DNA from: Malachius bipustulatus
Taxonomy: Eukaryota > Arthropoda > Insecta > Coleoptera > Melyridae
NCBI GenBank assembly: GCA_910589415.1
Contig: OU342637.1
Coordinates: 43,306,162 to 43,370,161 of the forward strand
DNA length: 64,000 bases
Direction: 5' to 3'
Every line of letters starts with the position of its first letter. Position 1 is the stretch's first letter. Made by a program: the position numbers and the translations under genes. Below the pieces are notes generated by a model, which ran no database searches, was not told the origin of the DNA, and was given only the letters and a program-made list of their open reading frames with translations. Positions 1-12,428 of the stretch are shown in pieces.

Positions 1-471
1 GTCTTTATGCACTATGATCCTAAAATAATAAATTCATTAATTATTCATCATTTTATTACTCCCAAAGTAGGCTGCGACAATTACTGTAATTTAGTGTACC
101 TACGTAATAAAAGGTAATAGTTATTTACGTACAGAGGGCCGAAGGAAGAAGATTACGCCCGCGGACGAAGTTTGAGGCCCGACGCGCCAGCGGAGGGCCT
201 TTATTCGGCTAAGGGCGTAATCTTTCCTTCGGGCAGAGGTACGTACAACGTTTTACGCACAATTGCATCAAACAATAAAAATAATATTCTTAATATAAAA
301 TAATAATTTTTGACGTTCGTTTAAAATTAATTATTTGACAGCAGCGTTTGACGTTGAATAATTAATATAATCGATAAGTCAACTTGTAATTATTTCGCAA
401 TGAGACATTCTTCAGAAGCGACTTCTGGTTGATGGAATTACTTTCCAGAATGTTTCCAACTGTGTTTTTAA

Positions 472-664
472 CTGTAGCGACCAGTTCCTCGTTCACACAG
501 ACAGAGAAACAACAACAACTCATATAGCCGATCTGATCAAAGCAACAGTAAGTGACCTGGGTGGTGTAGTGGTAAGCACACCTGACGTGTAATCAGGAGG
601 TCAAGGGTTCGATTCCCCGCTGGGCCACGAACACTTTTGTTTGGTCAGATCCACAGAAACGCTA
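472..664 (+). mobile_element. tRNA-like (SINE-like) insertion with 6-bp TSD
   Basis: The inverted partner at 15.2 kb is an empty site: it runs uninterrupted through the sequence that is split here. The insertion is flanked by TTTTAA at 466-471 and 665-670. Its centre is a tRNA-like fold (554-627), bracketed by an imperfect 12-base inverted repeat, GATCTGATCAAA (530-541) and TTTGGTCAGATC (640-651). About 80 bases precede the tRNA-like part and there is no poly(A) tail, both unusual for a tRNA-headed SINE. It could be a processed tRNA-containing transcript or a novel short element. Confidence 0.6.
554..627 (+). tRNA. tRNA-Thr(UGU)-like sequence, probably a pseudo-tRNA or SINE head
   Basis: The acceptor strands GACCTGG and CTGGGCC pair with wobbles. 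The anticodon stem CCTGA/TCAGG is perfect and its 7-base loop carries TGT at 588-590. The T arm contains the box B sequence GGTTCGATTCC (606-616). Base 33 of the loop is G rather than the near-universal T, and only three of five T-stem pairs form, so a working tRNA is doubtful. Resemblance to tRNA-Thr is judged from the anticodon and the 3' half. Confidence 0.45.
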
Positions 665-1283
665 TTTTAATATTGCAAATAATTAATTATATTTATAATA
701 AATAAATAAATAAAGATAACAGTTCAAACAACAAAGCATACATTAATTATTATAATTGCCGGGCTTTTTCTCTACTTTACGGCCCGCCGGGCTTTTTCTC
801 TACTTTACGGCCCGCTAGTCGTAAAGTCATAGTTTCCGCCATGGTAACTAAGACGTAAACAACCAATTTTGATTCAATTGTGCGTAAAAAAAATTATGTC
901 GTCCTACATAGTGTATTTTTTGATTAAAAAATACACTAAAAATAAGAGTTGTTATCTTGAAAAGGATTTAATTTTAAAATAAACAAATAACAGAACTTGT
1001 TTGTGTTGTAAAATTTTGTTTTTTTAGGGTCATAGTGCATAGAGACTTTTTCCTTTAAAAAAAATTTGCAACCGATCCATCTAAAAATATACAGGTTGTT
1101 CCATAAAAAAATATCCATTTTTTAAAATAGGTATCTCGAAAACGCGACGTTCGATTGCTTTTCTGTTTTCGCCATTTTATCCAGAAGAAAAAATACTACT
1201 AGTTTGCTAATTTAACCGACTTTCTAGCTCAAATAATAACCAAGTTAGCAATAGGTGCCGACTTCACTTAAAACACGGTGTAT

Positions 1284-1990
1284 ATACAGGGTGTTGATTT
1301 TCAAAGGGGCCATAGGGGATTAGCATTGCGAAAGTGGTTTTTGAGGATTCCTGCTCGCCGTTTAAACTGACAGAAATGGTTTTGGTATCAAAATGAAGCT
1401 AAAATTTTTGCGCATAACGCTTGACATCAGAAATTAATTTAATTTCACGTTGTTTTCTAAAATTCTTCAGTAAAAATTCAAGTAATTGTTAATGTTTAAT
1501 CACAAAATAGCATGCCTTGCCTAAACAATAATGACGTTTCTACGTTTTGACAATCCAATATAAAACATTGGCCTATTAAAAAAATTCACGGCAAATAAAT
1601 CGTAAACCCTCCTGTAACACTCTACACTGTAGTAGGTTCTCACCATAAAGACTCTTTCTTGGTTTGTATAACCCATTTTTAAATAGAACCAGACTTTATT
1701 ATTACCTACTGACTTATAAAGTTTTATTATTGGATTGTCAAAACGTAGAAACGTCATTATTGTTTAGGCAAGGCAAAACATTAACGGTTACTTGAATTTT
1801 TACTGAAGAATTTTAGAAAACAACGTGCAATTCAATTAATTTCTGATGTCAAGCGTTATGCGCAATAATTTTAGCTTCATTTTGATACCAAAACCATTTC
1901 TGTCAGTTTAAACGGCGAGCAGGTATCCTCAAAAACCACTTTCGCAATGCTAATCCCCTGCGGCCCGCTTTGAAAATCAACACCCTGTAT
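1284..1990. repeat. Foldback element FB1 (TACAGGGTG ends)
   Basis: The left arm beginning TACAGGGTGTTGATTTTC is repeated in reverse complement at the right end, finishing CACCCTGTA. Arms of about 250 bp are separated by about 200 bp. Reading frames inside mirror each other and are not genes. The outer flanks are TA-rich, as for the other members of this foldback group. Confidence 0.75.
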
Positions 1991-2220
1991 GTATGTGCCA
2001 GCAAAGAATACCAGAACAAATAAGATGTTCTTTATCAGACATCACAGCAACTAACTATTCCTATTATAGTCCCATTAACAGGATGTGCAGAAATGCAAAT
2101 AGGTTAGATTTTGATTTTTTCGCTGACTCCTTGTCGAGACTCAAACATGTTTTTCTTAATAAATAGTTTTTAAGTTTAGAATGTTTGTTTAAGAGTTGAT
2201 GATTATCTATATGTATCATG

Positions 2221-4370
2221 ATTAGATTAGATTAGATTAGATTAGAGTTTATTTGCATATATGACACTAAAGTGTCGTGGCATCGTCAATACAATATAAT
2301 GTAACAGGTACATGAAAAACAAACACAGTAAAAATACATAAACACAGCAAAAGCAAACAACAACAAATGTAAAGATGTAAAAAGGCAAACAGTCAAATGT
2401 ATACTCATATACCTAACACAGAAAAGTTCAAAAATGCAAACAATAAATCAAAGTTCAATACGTGATCCGTCAAAATCATCTGCATCGTAGAGCGGTGTCT
2501 GAAGTAAGTAAGCTTTAACCGTGACTTTAAATTTTTCACTAGCTAGCTGTTTTATGCTTTCCGGAAGTTGGTTATAATATTTAGGACCGTAATAATTCGT
2601 AGCATTTCTACTTGACATTAGACGTACATACTCCACTCTTATAAGATTTGCTCCCTTTGTGTCATGCCTATGTATGTCACTACATAGACTATACAGGGTG
2701 AGACGCGAGAACCTTAGGGCATTTTTATATGGAGAAGTCCTGGGAGTAGAAGTCTAAAAATTTGTGCGTGTATAATTTCGGTTTTGACGAGCTGAACTAA
2801 AATATTCACAACCCCACACCACTTCCGGTTATACCGGAAGTTGCCATATTTTTCTTTTTTTAAATGGTACACCCTGTATATTATTACATTCTCAGATTGC
2901 CTGAAAAACAGCAATAAAAATGATGTTTACAGTTCAAAATTGTACCGAGTGGTTTATGAGTTATAAACAAATGAAAATAGCAATTTTCCATTTTCAAAGC
3001 AGCTTAGCTTGAAAACGGGTCAAGATATCGGAAAACGGCGTACATGTCCCTATCCTAACTTTTTGTATACTACGCTGGAGTACCTACAAAAAAAAAATAT
3101 TTTTTATTAATATTTTTTTGAAAATCGCTTATTTTTCATTACTTTGTATACAAATTTCATCAGCACCATAGGATACTACGTGAAAAGTTAAGATAGGGAC
3201 ATGTAAGCCGTTTTCCGATATCTTGACCCGTTTTCGACCTAAGCTGCTTTGAAAATGGAAAATTGCAATTTTCATTTGTTTATAACTCATAAACCACTCG
3301 GTACAATTTTGAACTGTAAACCCCACTTTTATTGCATTTTTTCAGACAATCTGAAAATATAATAATATACAGGCTGTCCCATTTAAAATAAGAAAGTTGA
3401 TGGCAACTTCCGGTATAACCGGAAATGGTGAGGGGTTGTGAATATTTTAGTTCAGCTCGTCAAAACCGAAATTATACACGTACAAATTTTTAGACTTCTA
3501 TTCCCAGGACTTCTCCATATAAAAATGCCCTAAGGTTCTCGCGCCTCACCCTGTATATGTTATAGTTCCTGTGTACATACACCAAACAGGAATACACATA
3601 CAAGGAAGGCAAAGTGAACAGCTTTAGTTGCTTGAATTTATGTCTAACATCTTCTCTATATCCCAGACCAGTCATCACGCGAAGAACCTTTCTTTGAAGC
3701 CCGAAAATACGCTTTGCCGATGGTGAGTGACCCCAGCTCAACAGACCATAGAACACCTGTGAAACGAATAACGCATGGTATGCTGTCAATAAAGCATTTA
3801 GTGGTGCAAAATTACTTACTTCCGCATTACATAAATGGTTTTCGATAACTTTTTTTGCAAGGTACTCGGTGTGTTTCTCCCAACTAAGTTTAGGATCCAG
3901 GATCACTCAAATCCTTGACAGAAATTTGACAAGCTGAGCATTCTCATGATCAACCATTGGTCTGTGGGTGAAAATCTCATCGACTGTTTTATTTTTATTA
4001 ATACTCAGATAGTTCTTACTGAACCATTGAGTTGCAACTCTCATGGCTTCTACCATTTCACCCTCAAGCACTCCCAGCTGTGGTGACCTCGATAACAACG
4101 TTGTGTCATCAGCATACAACACACAATCACCCACATTCAGTCCGCTTTTAAGGTCATTTATGTATAATGTAAAGAGAGTTGGTCCAAGTACCGATCCCTG
4201 GGGAACCCCATGTGTTACCGGTGCAAAAGATGATGTTTTCTCATTATATTGTGTATATTGTCGTCTGTCCGTGAGATATGAATAAATAAGGTTACACGCC
4301 GATACATCAAACTCAAGATGTTTTAATTTTTTGATAAGGCAGGCATGAGATATACAATCAAATTCTTTCT
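2221..4370 (-). pseudogene. Jockey/CR1-like non-LTR ORF2, 3' part with (GATTA)n tail
   Basis: Minus-strand reading gives the RT palm with VPQGSVLGPTLFTLYINDL and the catalytic YADDTT, then the thumb region (DPKLSWEKHTEYL) and, beyond the foldback, the C-terminal stretch YYNQLPESIK typical of Jockey/CR1-clade ORF2. A stop lies between the palm and thumb segments near 3907. The 5' end is lost at about 4370, inside the palm. The 3' end is a run of GATTA/ATTAG units at 2221-2246. Foldback FB2 (2692-3555) splits the thumb from the C terminus. It is a dead, 5'-truncated copy. Confidence 0.8.
2692..3555. repeat. Foldback element FB2 inside non-LTR ORF2
   Basis: Arms at 2692-3060 and 3130-3555 are inverted repeats starting TACAGGGTGAG and ending CACCCTGTA. 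It interrupts the minus-strand RT reading frame, so it is younger than that element. The centre contains short poly(A)/poly(T) tracts. No coding capacity is seen. Confidence 0.8.
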
Positions 4371-5098
4371 GGAGAATGGATTTATCCGTTAATAAATTAT
4401 TATTATTATTTTGTCAGCGCCATAAGGTCTATTGCAGCTTTTTTTTTCCTTCGGGGCTGTCTGATACAAGAGCGCCGGAAGCACCTCAGCCTCATGGACT
4501 TATTGTGTTAAACCCCATTTGCTTCATGCCACCCATTCTGTCAGCCTGGTCTCGTGAACTAGTTTGTATAGCCCCATCACTTGATTAGTATCATATTCTT
4601 CCAGACTCATTTTTGGTTGTCAGTATATTTCCTGTCTTCTGCGGTCCAGAGCTGCCTACAACTGCATAATGTGCTATAAAAAAAAGAAACACTATTGTGA
4701 AATAATTCGTAATTGAAAATGCTGTCTAATACTTTTCTGTCTAATACTGGTGTACTTTTCTACGAGCCATATAAGAAAATAAAGTTGATGTTGATTTCTT
4801 CGAAACTAAACAATACTCAGCATTGAAAAAGAAGAAAATATGCTTTCAATTTTGTTCTAGCTACTCTACTTTCCGAGATATAAAATTTCCCTAAGACAAC
4901 TTCAAATCATAATTTGGCGTACTCAAATCAAAATTATTATGAAATTTAAATGTAAAACGACATTTTAAGACATATATTACAGAAGCTATGTGTTAAAATG
5001 TTGGTTAACCACAGTTAAGTAATTTTCAAAACACCTGAAAAATAGGGGTGGGAAAAAATCACCAATTGGTAACACTGGCACCAGCAAGTTGAGAAAGT
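4371..5098. other. No gene recognised
   Basis: AT-rich sequence with an (ATT)n tract near 4393 and a moderately GC-richer patch at 4420-4560. No conserved reading frame or repeat structure is evident. Confidence 0.5.
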
Positions 5099-6010
5099 TC
5101 TTCTTCTTCTTTAATCTTTTTGGTCTTTAGCTTACTTAAAAGCTATTTGACCAGACCATTCTAGGTTTGATTTTTTTGAAATCATCAGGGTAACCAGCTA
5201 AGGGTGTCTGAGATGTCTCATCCCCTGAATGAGTTGAGTGTAGTGTATTCACGTTGTTACTTTACTTTTACTTGTGTCCTCCTAATCTTCCACTGGTGTG
5301 TACTTGATGGTTATTGTTAGTAGAGACAGATAGCACCAACACAGGAAAAGACCTTGACGCTCAGGGGCAACAGTTGAGTTGAGCAACATTCCCAAAGTTG
5401 CCTCAGGATTGAAAGCCCTTATGAGATATAAAGATGGAATCTGTAAACAAAAGGTGGAAAATAGATTATTTAATCACAGTCCTAATTATTTATAGTATGT
5501 TCATATTTGATTTAGCTGTGTCGTTTATGTAAAAAATGGTTGTATTCAGCACATCGTAGATATGATCGAGTTTAGTTTCCCAATTTATACCTTGATTTTG
5601 TTGTAGTCTACGGAATTAAAAGGATGATTTTTTGACATTTTCTGTTCATTTCCCGTAGTATTGATTGCAGATTTGTAGGTAGTGTAAGGCCATTGTTACC
5701 AAGGTCAAAGTATAAGTCGTAATTTGCTATTTTGTTAATCGGACATTCCAGTAATAATTGATGTGTGATACTTCCTTACCCTCCACATTCGCAATATGGA
5801 TCTCCTAATATGCCTATCCTATGCAGGTGGGCTTCGCTTAGGCAATGACCTGATCTTCGACATATTATTGTAGTGATGTGTCTTCTATTTTTCACTTTAC
5901 ATGTTGCGAACCATGGTTTTTTAGGGAAGGTCTCTTGGATGGACTTGTTGTACCATTTACCTTTTTCTCTGAATTGCTGTTTCCATTCATTTTTCCAGTT
6001 TTTGAGGACA

Positions 6011-6290
6011 ATCTTTCTTAATGAACTAAGGGAATATTATCGAGATTTTCCATGGAGGAGTGTTTGTTTCGGTTCTAATGATCCATCTGTTTGTGCTAGG
6101 GAAGTTGCTCAAGTCATCCTAACAGGCATGGAAGCCTACATTCCCTTTTCAAAAAAACAGCCCTCAAACAGCAAACCTTGATTCACCAAAAGATGCAAGG
6201 AGGCTGTCGCCTCCAAACAACTGGCTTTTCGCCAATGGCGGGAGAGCCCCGACGGCATAAACCACCACAATTTCATCCTTGCCTATTAGA
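6011..6290 (+). pseudogene. Fragment of Jockey-like endonuclease/linker region
   Basis: This is a near-identical plus-strand copy of the segment at about 17690-17920 in the 16-18.7 kb element (LREYYRDFPWRSVCFGSN onward). A stop codon replaces the Trp codon after SNSKP at 6179, and the copy ends abruptly near 6290 in an AT-rich TTATGATTATT tract. It lies between two pieces of the minus-strand RNase H element. Confidence 0.75.
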
Positions 6291-6758
6291 AATACATTAG
6301 ATGATTATCTAATTATTATGATTATTATAATGATTATTATCTAGTGTATTTGCTATTAGGTTATAGTTTTCGAGTTTATAGTTTTCAATTATTATTTGTC
6401 GCATCAATTCGCTGTCAACGTTCGGGTCCTTTTTGTCAAGTCTTAAGTTAACGATATCATTTCAGTTACCTGATATTTGTAATCTGTCTCGAAGCAAGGT
6501 CGCAGGTTGGCCCTTTTAAAGTTGCTTTTATATCTTGCTATTATTGGCAAAGTGTCTACCAGATAGGGGCTTTTTTGTTGTTCCAGTATGTATTTGTTTC
6601 CTGAGTTGAATTCTATGTGTATGGATCTTATGATTGGTATTAGAGGTATATCTGATTATTTTGCTGTAAAATTTGAGTGCGTCTTTCCTGGAGGGGTAGT
6701 TCTCCACTTTCCGCTAGAATAACATTTTGTAGGTGTTGATTTCATTAATCCTGTGATG

Positions 6759-7412
6759 TTAGCCAGGTGCAACGTGGTGACACTAGTTTGGGTTCCGGGT
6801 CACCGTGGGACGCCTGGTAATGAGGCTGCAGATCAACTAGCCAAGAAAGGCGCTGGGATGAACTACACTGGGCCCGAACCAGTGTTTGGCATCCCAAGGA
6901 ACACTGCACGCGGGGCGGTGGCTCAGTGGGTAAGAACCCAACATAGAGCACACTGGAACCGTATAACAGGAAACAAACATGGTAAGGTGATGACCAAGGA
7001 GCCCTCTCAAAACCTTTCCAGACAGATACTGCAACTAAACAGAATGCAGATCAGAACGGTGGTGGGCCTTCTCACAGGACACTGCCACCTAAGAGTACAC
7101 CTACATTAGCTGGGGATATACACAGAAGAACCAGTTTGTAGACTATGCAATGAAGAAGATGAGACAGCTTCTCATGTGATATTCGAGTGTCCAGCACTCG
7201 CAAGAACGCGCTATGCGGTCCTGGGACTCCTCACCCCGGGGAGCCTGCTGGCGGAAAATACCTTGGTTAGCGGACTGCTGAACCTTGTCAAAGGAACGGA
7301 GCTCTTCTAACCAAGGAAAATTTAAATGTGAGAAATATGATAAGCCCGCTGGTTTCAGTGTTTGGGACCACATAAACCATATCTCACATTTAGTTAAAAT
7401 ACCAATTATCAA
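6759..7412 (+). mobile_element. 5'-truncated non-LTR insertion: RNase H and zinc tail, with TSD
   Basis: The reading frame from about 6770 gives an RNase H C-terminal part (WVPGHRGTPGNEAADQLAKK, then GPEPVFG) followed by LLTGHCHLRVHLH and a CRLCNEEDETASHVIFEC zinc-type motif, with one stop at about 7108. The insert is flanked by the 12-bp direct repeat AATCCTGTGATG (6747-6758 and 7413-7424), and the interrupted minus-strand RT thumb reads on across the repeat. This is classic target-primed insertion of a short 3' fragment. Confidence 0.75.
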
Positions 7413-7940
7413 AATCCTGTGATGGCTCTGAGGGCTTTATATTGTGTGGAGTTAATTTTATTTCTCTGTGGGATTTTTCTGTGCGGTTAAGCAGAATGCT
7501 TCCAAAGTCTAAATGTGATCTCACCATGGTATAATATATCAACATCAGGATCTTCGGGTCAGCGCCCCACCCAACTCCTGATAGTGTCCTAATAATTATG
7601 TTAATACCCTGATTAGCTTTTTTTATCATATTGTTCACGTAAGGTTTCCAGTTAAGGGATTCGTTGAGGGTAATGCCTAAGTATCGTACATTTGATTTTC
7701 TAGATATTTCAACGGGTCCTATTTTAATTTTAGGGCCTGGAATTTTTTATTTTCCCTTCCTGAACCATACGTATTCTGTTTTTGTCGGTGATATTGTAAA
7801 ATCATGGTCAGCGAACCAGGTATCTATTAGGTCTAGTGCTGTATTGATTTGTCTGGTCATGTCAGAAATGTCTTGTCCTTGTGTAAAAATTACTAGATCA
7901 TCTGCATATTTGTTACTTTATCTGGGATGATTTGAAATAT

Positions 7941-8585
7941 GTACCGGGTGTCCCAACACTAGTGTCCACCCCCTAAATCGAGCTTAATTTTAAAGATAAA
8001 AAATTGAAACTTTGAGGATTTGTGTACTTGATATAGGACCACGGAATGGCATAATTAGTTTCATTAAAAAACATTTTTAATATCTTTTTAATAATCACCT
8101 TTTTCATGAGTCCATACTACGACACTGTCCAGTGCAGGTTCAGTGTGCCGGCTAGCCCAGCAAGAGCCGTCCTTCTATTTATTTGGGCCGTATTTACTTT
8201 GTCATAAAACTTATTGCGCCTACCGTTTTTAGATTATATTGATTATATTGTTCAGATTATATTGTCTACCTGTCATTGCTATATAATTATATTTTATTTA
8301 ATTAAAGCCTTATAATTAGTTTTTTCACATTTCTTTCAAGCGATTTTGATTTTATTAATCGATTTCTACGTATGTATTGAAAAAAAAATCAATTTTTTTT
8401 TCGACAATTTACCACCATCTTACAGTTTTTTATCGCTGGCGCCCGAACTAAATTTTTTTTAATGAAACTGATTATGACATTCCGTGGTCCTATATCAAGT
8501 ACACAAATCGTCAAAGTTTCAATTTTTTATCTTTAAAATTAAGCTCTATTTAGGGGGTGGACACTAGTGTTGGGACACCCGGTAC
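7941..8585. repeat. Foldback element FB3, copy 1
   Basis: Inverted arms of about 130 bp start GTACCGGGTGTCCCAACACT and are mirrored at the right end. A near-identical copy lies at 57688-58333, so this foldback family has moved recently on the scale of the window. It sits between two pieces of a minus-strand RT. Confidence 0.85.
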
Positions 8586-9180
8586 ATACGTACGATCTTC
8601 TGGTGCTGCCAGTTCGAATTCCGAGCCTATGTTACAGCTGCAGATTCTGTTTAGTATTTCTTTTGCTATATTTTCCTCCGGTAATAGACTATTAAATTAC
8701 TGAGTGTTATTGTTTGAGAATTTTCTAATTGTTTTACAGACTTGCGAAATGTCTGTCTCTCTATTGAGAGAGCTGCAAAAGTCTTTGAGTTTTTCTTTTT
8801 TTTTTCTTCTTAAGTAGTCTTCTTGCTTTAGCGATTATATTTTTTGTTAGGTAGTTTTTTAATGTGGGTTTGTCTTTAAATTTCTCCAATTGATTTCTTC
8901 TTTCATTTATCGCAGTTTGACATGCGTCATCCCACCAAGCAGCTATTTTCCGAGGACAATCAAAATTCCTTTGCTTATATCTGGGTATATATTTTTCTGC
9001 TGCGTCATTTATTCTCTCAAAAAACATGTATTCTTGAATTTCTTCGTTGTTTGAAAAATCTATATTAACTGTTTCCTCAAATTCCCCCCAGTTAGCTTTT
9101 TTGAGGTTTCTTCTGGTTACGTATATTGTGTTTATTATTTTCTGGGTTTGTCTATGGTTACCGTGGTTGGATAGTAGTAG

Positions 9181-9863
9181 AGTGCCAATCTAACAATAAG
9201 TTGTCACCCTGTGGGCCTTTTAGTGTACAAGGCTGAAATTTTCAGGAATCATAGTTTATGTCCTAAAAAACTCAAATCCGAAGTCGTCAAAAAATCGTCC
9301 TGTGCAAAAAGGCACTATTCAAAATTTTCGACTTTATTTACAGGATGTGGTAGTTCATTAGTGCAACTTTGCCGTGCCAATTTTTCAAAATGTTATCTGT
9401 GATGGTTAAGTTAGGAAAAAATCAAAACCGTTTTAGAAAAGCATTGCGCAAATGGGCCCGTCGTAACTTTAAACAGCAATATCTCGCTTCGGTTTACGTC
9501 AAAAACTGCCTGCTCGGACTACTTTTTTCCACTTAACAACGGCTATCTCAAAAACTAAGCTCTTAATCGAAAATAGCATATCTTTAAAAATTATTCCCTG
9601 ATCATTTCTGATTCCTACGGTGTCATTTTTATATTTTTATCTTTAATAATAAACTAGCAATAAATATAAATGTTAAACGATGCTAAAAAAAGTGAATTGT
9701 ATGTAGCTACCGCATCAAACGTAGGGAAACGTCGATCTCCCTCCTTCGCCTCCGTGCCCCTTACCATGGGTTCAGCGGTCTGCTTGCCGAGAATTTAAAT
9801 AAAACGCCCGCTGACAGGATAATATTTATTAGATCATTTAATAATAATTATTAATGTCAACAA
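9181..9863. other. No gene recognised
   Basis: AT-rich sequence with no recognisable protein or repeat boundary. A CACCCTGTGGG block near 9207 resembles a decayed foldback end. Confidence 0.4.
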
Positions 9864-11514
9864 TGTATTTAACCCAGCAGGACCGGCAAAATAAACAGCT
9901 CGTAAACAGACCGGGGAAATCTTTTTTATTTTTTCAGTCGATGGAGTCGGACCTTCCCTGTCTTTTGACATGTGTCTTAGGTTGGGTCGGGGTGGGGGGG
10001 AGAGGGGGCACGCTTTTAAAATTTACTGAAAATGAATTTTATCGGAAAAACGGGTATATCTGAGCCGGATTTGATCTGACAAAAAAATTATGGTATCGAA
10101 AATTGAAGAGCTTGACTCTAACACGGAAGTTCGTTCCGACCTGAACCCTTTAGCTCAACTGGTTCGCGAAATATTGCGATATTAAGGGTGCAAAAATGAA
10201 TAAAAATTTTACTGACTTTTGCTCGGCAGGTGGTGGAGTTAGGGCATCAATTTTTTGCGAGAGGAAGGGTGCCACCGAGTACTTTGACGGGCCGGAAGGA
10301 GGGGGTGGTGGGCCAATTAGGAGAGGAGATATGGGGGTGAGAAGAAAAATACGGAAACGCTCGTAAAAAGTTTATTTATTGACCTACAGAGACCAGGCAC
10401 CGCTCATTTTCTTCGTTTTTTTATCTACTACCCGGTAGTCATGGCAAAAAAATTATAAAAAAATAAAAAAATAAAAAATAAAAAATAAATGTTTTCGCAA
10501 ATGCGCGCTTGGCGCGCAATTTAAAAAAAGTCATTTTTTTCTCGCGTTTTTGGGGGCGAAAGAAGGGGGTGGGGAATTTTTTTTTCACCACTGAACGGCA
10601 TTTTTTTATCTTTAATTTGAGCCCCAATTGAACCCGATCCGACCATAAATAAGAGCACAACGAACCGGCAAAGTCTAGAGAAAGTTGGAAAACACTCTTT
10701 CATCCATTCTCGAAATAATTTTTTTACCTGAAGCAGCCATGTGCTGCACTCGCTTGACCATGAATAGATCGAGATGCAGTCTTTTGTGTAGCGCCTCTTT
10801 CTATTGTGTGCCTATTGTTTTCGTGAACTCGGCCCGTCATCCCGGGAAAACAATAGAAGGCTAGCAAGATAAGAGAGCGCGACTGAGAATGAAAAACAAA
10901 GCCAACAACGGCCCAAATGTAAGAAAAATCGACCTGCCAGCGGATGAAAAATTAGTAACTCGATGTGTTTTTTCATTCCCGATCGTTCAGCGATCAAAAG
11001 CAAGCAAGACTTTTCAAAATCGATCCATAATTGAGCGAGGTACGAGCGAACAAGCATTCGAAAATAAATTCCGAGCGCGCGTTCCCGGCCGATTGTGACT
11101 ATGCCCGGAGTATAGACAAGCGGAGAGCGTAAGCTCCGCCCACGGCTGCTCGGGTATCTTTCTCGCCCGGTTTAAAGAGAGATCTTCATGTATAACTCGC
11201 GCGCGCGGGCAAGATACGCACGAAAAATAAATAAATAAATAGATAAATAAATGTTTTCTCTTTCCAATGAGCCTACCAAGAACCCCCCACCCCTCTCCGT
11301 TCGCCCGCAATAAAGCCTAGACTTTGCCGGTTCGTTGTGCCCTTATTTATGGTCGGATCGGGTTCAAGTGGGGCTCAAATTAAAGATAAAAAAATGCCGT
11401 TCAGTGGTGAAAAAATTTTTTCCCCACCCCCTTCCTTCACCCTCAGAAACGCGAGAAAAAATACTTTTTTTTAAATTGCGCATTTGCGAAAATAAATACT
11501 CTGTAGGTCAATAA

Positions 11515-12149
11515 TAGTTATTTATTATACAAGAGAAAAAAGTGATAGATTTTAGCTCGAGATGTGATTTCGTCCCCGACGCGTTTAGCGGAGGGGACAA
11601 ACACATCGAGAGCTAACATCGCACTTTTTTCTTGTGTGTAATATACAATTTTTTTCTGCGAGAAGAAATATCAGTGTTAGAATGTCGAAAAACGTAGTTA
11701 GATAACTGAAAATTATGTCGGAAAAATGATTTATGTTAAACTTGGATTTTCAAACTGTCTTTTATCGTAATCGACGTTGCCTGGTAACGAAACGATTTAA
11801 TTCGATAAACGTCATAATTTAATTAAAATTTTAGATAGTTTTGCAAAGATTCTTGTAAGGTCTCAATGAGTGAATTTATTAATATGGATAGTGATTGTTA
11901 TGAAAATTCCCTTAATAATTGCCATTTGGATATTACGGTAACTTTCCTTTACGTATATTTAATATAAATTTAATGATATCTGAGTGTTAATAGTAGCTAT
12001 ACCTAAGCCGCCATTTCGGGGAAATAAGTACTCATTTATTTCACTGCTAATTCATTTATTTCCCCGATAAGATGCAGCTCATATAATGAGGCATTTTTCT
12101 ACCTGTCAACGGGGAAAAAAGGTCAAACTTTTAGCCCGTCGCAGAAAAA
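11515..12149. mobile_element. Insertion in right arm of the palindrome, hairpin-bearing
   Basis: About 635 bp is absent from the left arm, where the flanking sequence is contiguous. It contains a hairpin at about 11554-11615 (TAGCTCGAGATGTG pairing with CACATCGAGAGCTA, enclosing CGTCCCC...GGGGAC), similar in design to the hairpin at 129-243. No reading frame. Confidence 0.55.
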
Positions 12150-12428
12150 ATAAACTTTTTACGAGCGTTTCCGTATTTTTCTTCTCAACCCCATATCTCC
12201 CCTCCTAATTGGCTCACCACCCCCTCCCTCCGGCCCGTCAAAGTACTCGGTGGTACCCTTCCTCTCGCAAAAAATTGACGCCCTAACTCCACCACCTCCC
12301 GAGCAAAAGTCAGTTAAATTTTTATTCATTTTTGCACCCTTAATATGGCAATATTTCGCGAACCAGTTGTGCTAAAGGGTTCAGGTCGGAACGAACTTCT
12401 CTGTTTAGTCAAGCTCTTCAATTTTCGA

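Larger units (their letters stand above)
115..893 (-). mobile_element. Hairpin-rich repeat, left (inverted) copy
   Basis: Read on the minus strand this matches the unit at 14968-15561 nearly throughout. It contains a large imperfect hairpin at about 129-243 (arms around AGGGCCGAAGGAA and TTCCTTCGGGC, with inner arms TTACGCCC/GGGCGTAA) and two tandem 30-bp hairpins, GCCGGGC...GCCCGC, at about 758-816. No reading frame is visible. The copy differs from its partner by a 193-bp insertion at 472-664. The family is not one I recognise; strong subterminal hairpins would fit a non-autonomous DNA element, but I see no diagnostic ends. Confidence 0.6.
5099..9180 (-). mobile_element. Broken RNase H-bearing non-LTR retrotransposon (I/LOA/R1-like)
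   Basis: Minus-strand fragments occur in the expected order. Linker/pre-RT lies at 9027-8590 (a basic segment with a KKKKKR run). RT palm to thumb lies at 7925-7425 and has a YPDDLVIF motif where YADD is usual, then WGADPKILMLIYY. The thumb continues at 6747-6300. The C-terminal zinc-type region (GDPYCECG, then H/C residues) is at about 5990-5560, and a 3' UTR ends in (GAA)n at 5099-5115. Pieces are separated by a foldback, an opposite-strand non-LTR insertion and an endonuclease fragment. Most of the RT N-terminal half is missing. Clade assignment is by general resemblance only. Confidence 0.6.

Noticed and set aside
758..816. Twister or other small ribozyme in the GCCGGGC hairpins
   Set aside because: The hairpins are simple stem-loops; I could not find the conserved internal-loop bases of twister or an HDV-like pseudoknot.
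2221..2246. ATTAG/GATTA tandem run as interstitial telomere
   Set aside because: It sits exactly at the 3' end of a minus-strand non-LTR element and recurs at 33757 in the same context, so it is a retrotransposon tail.
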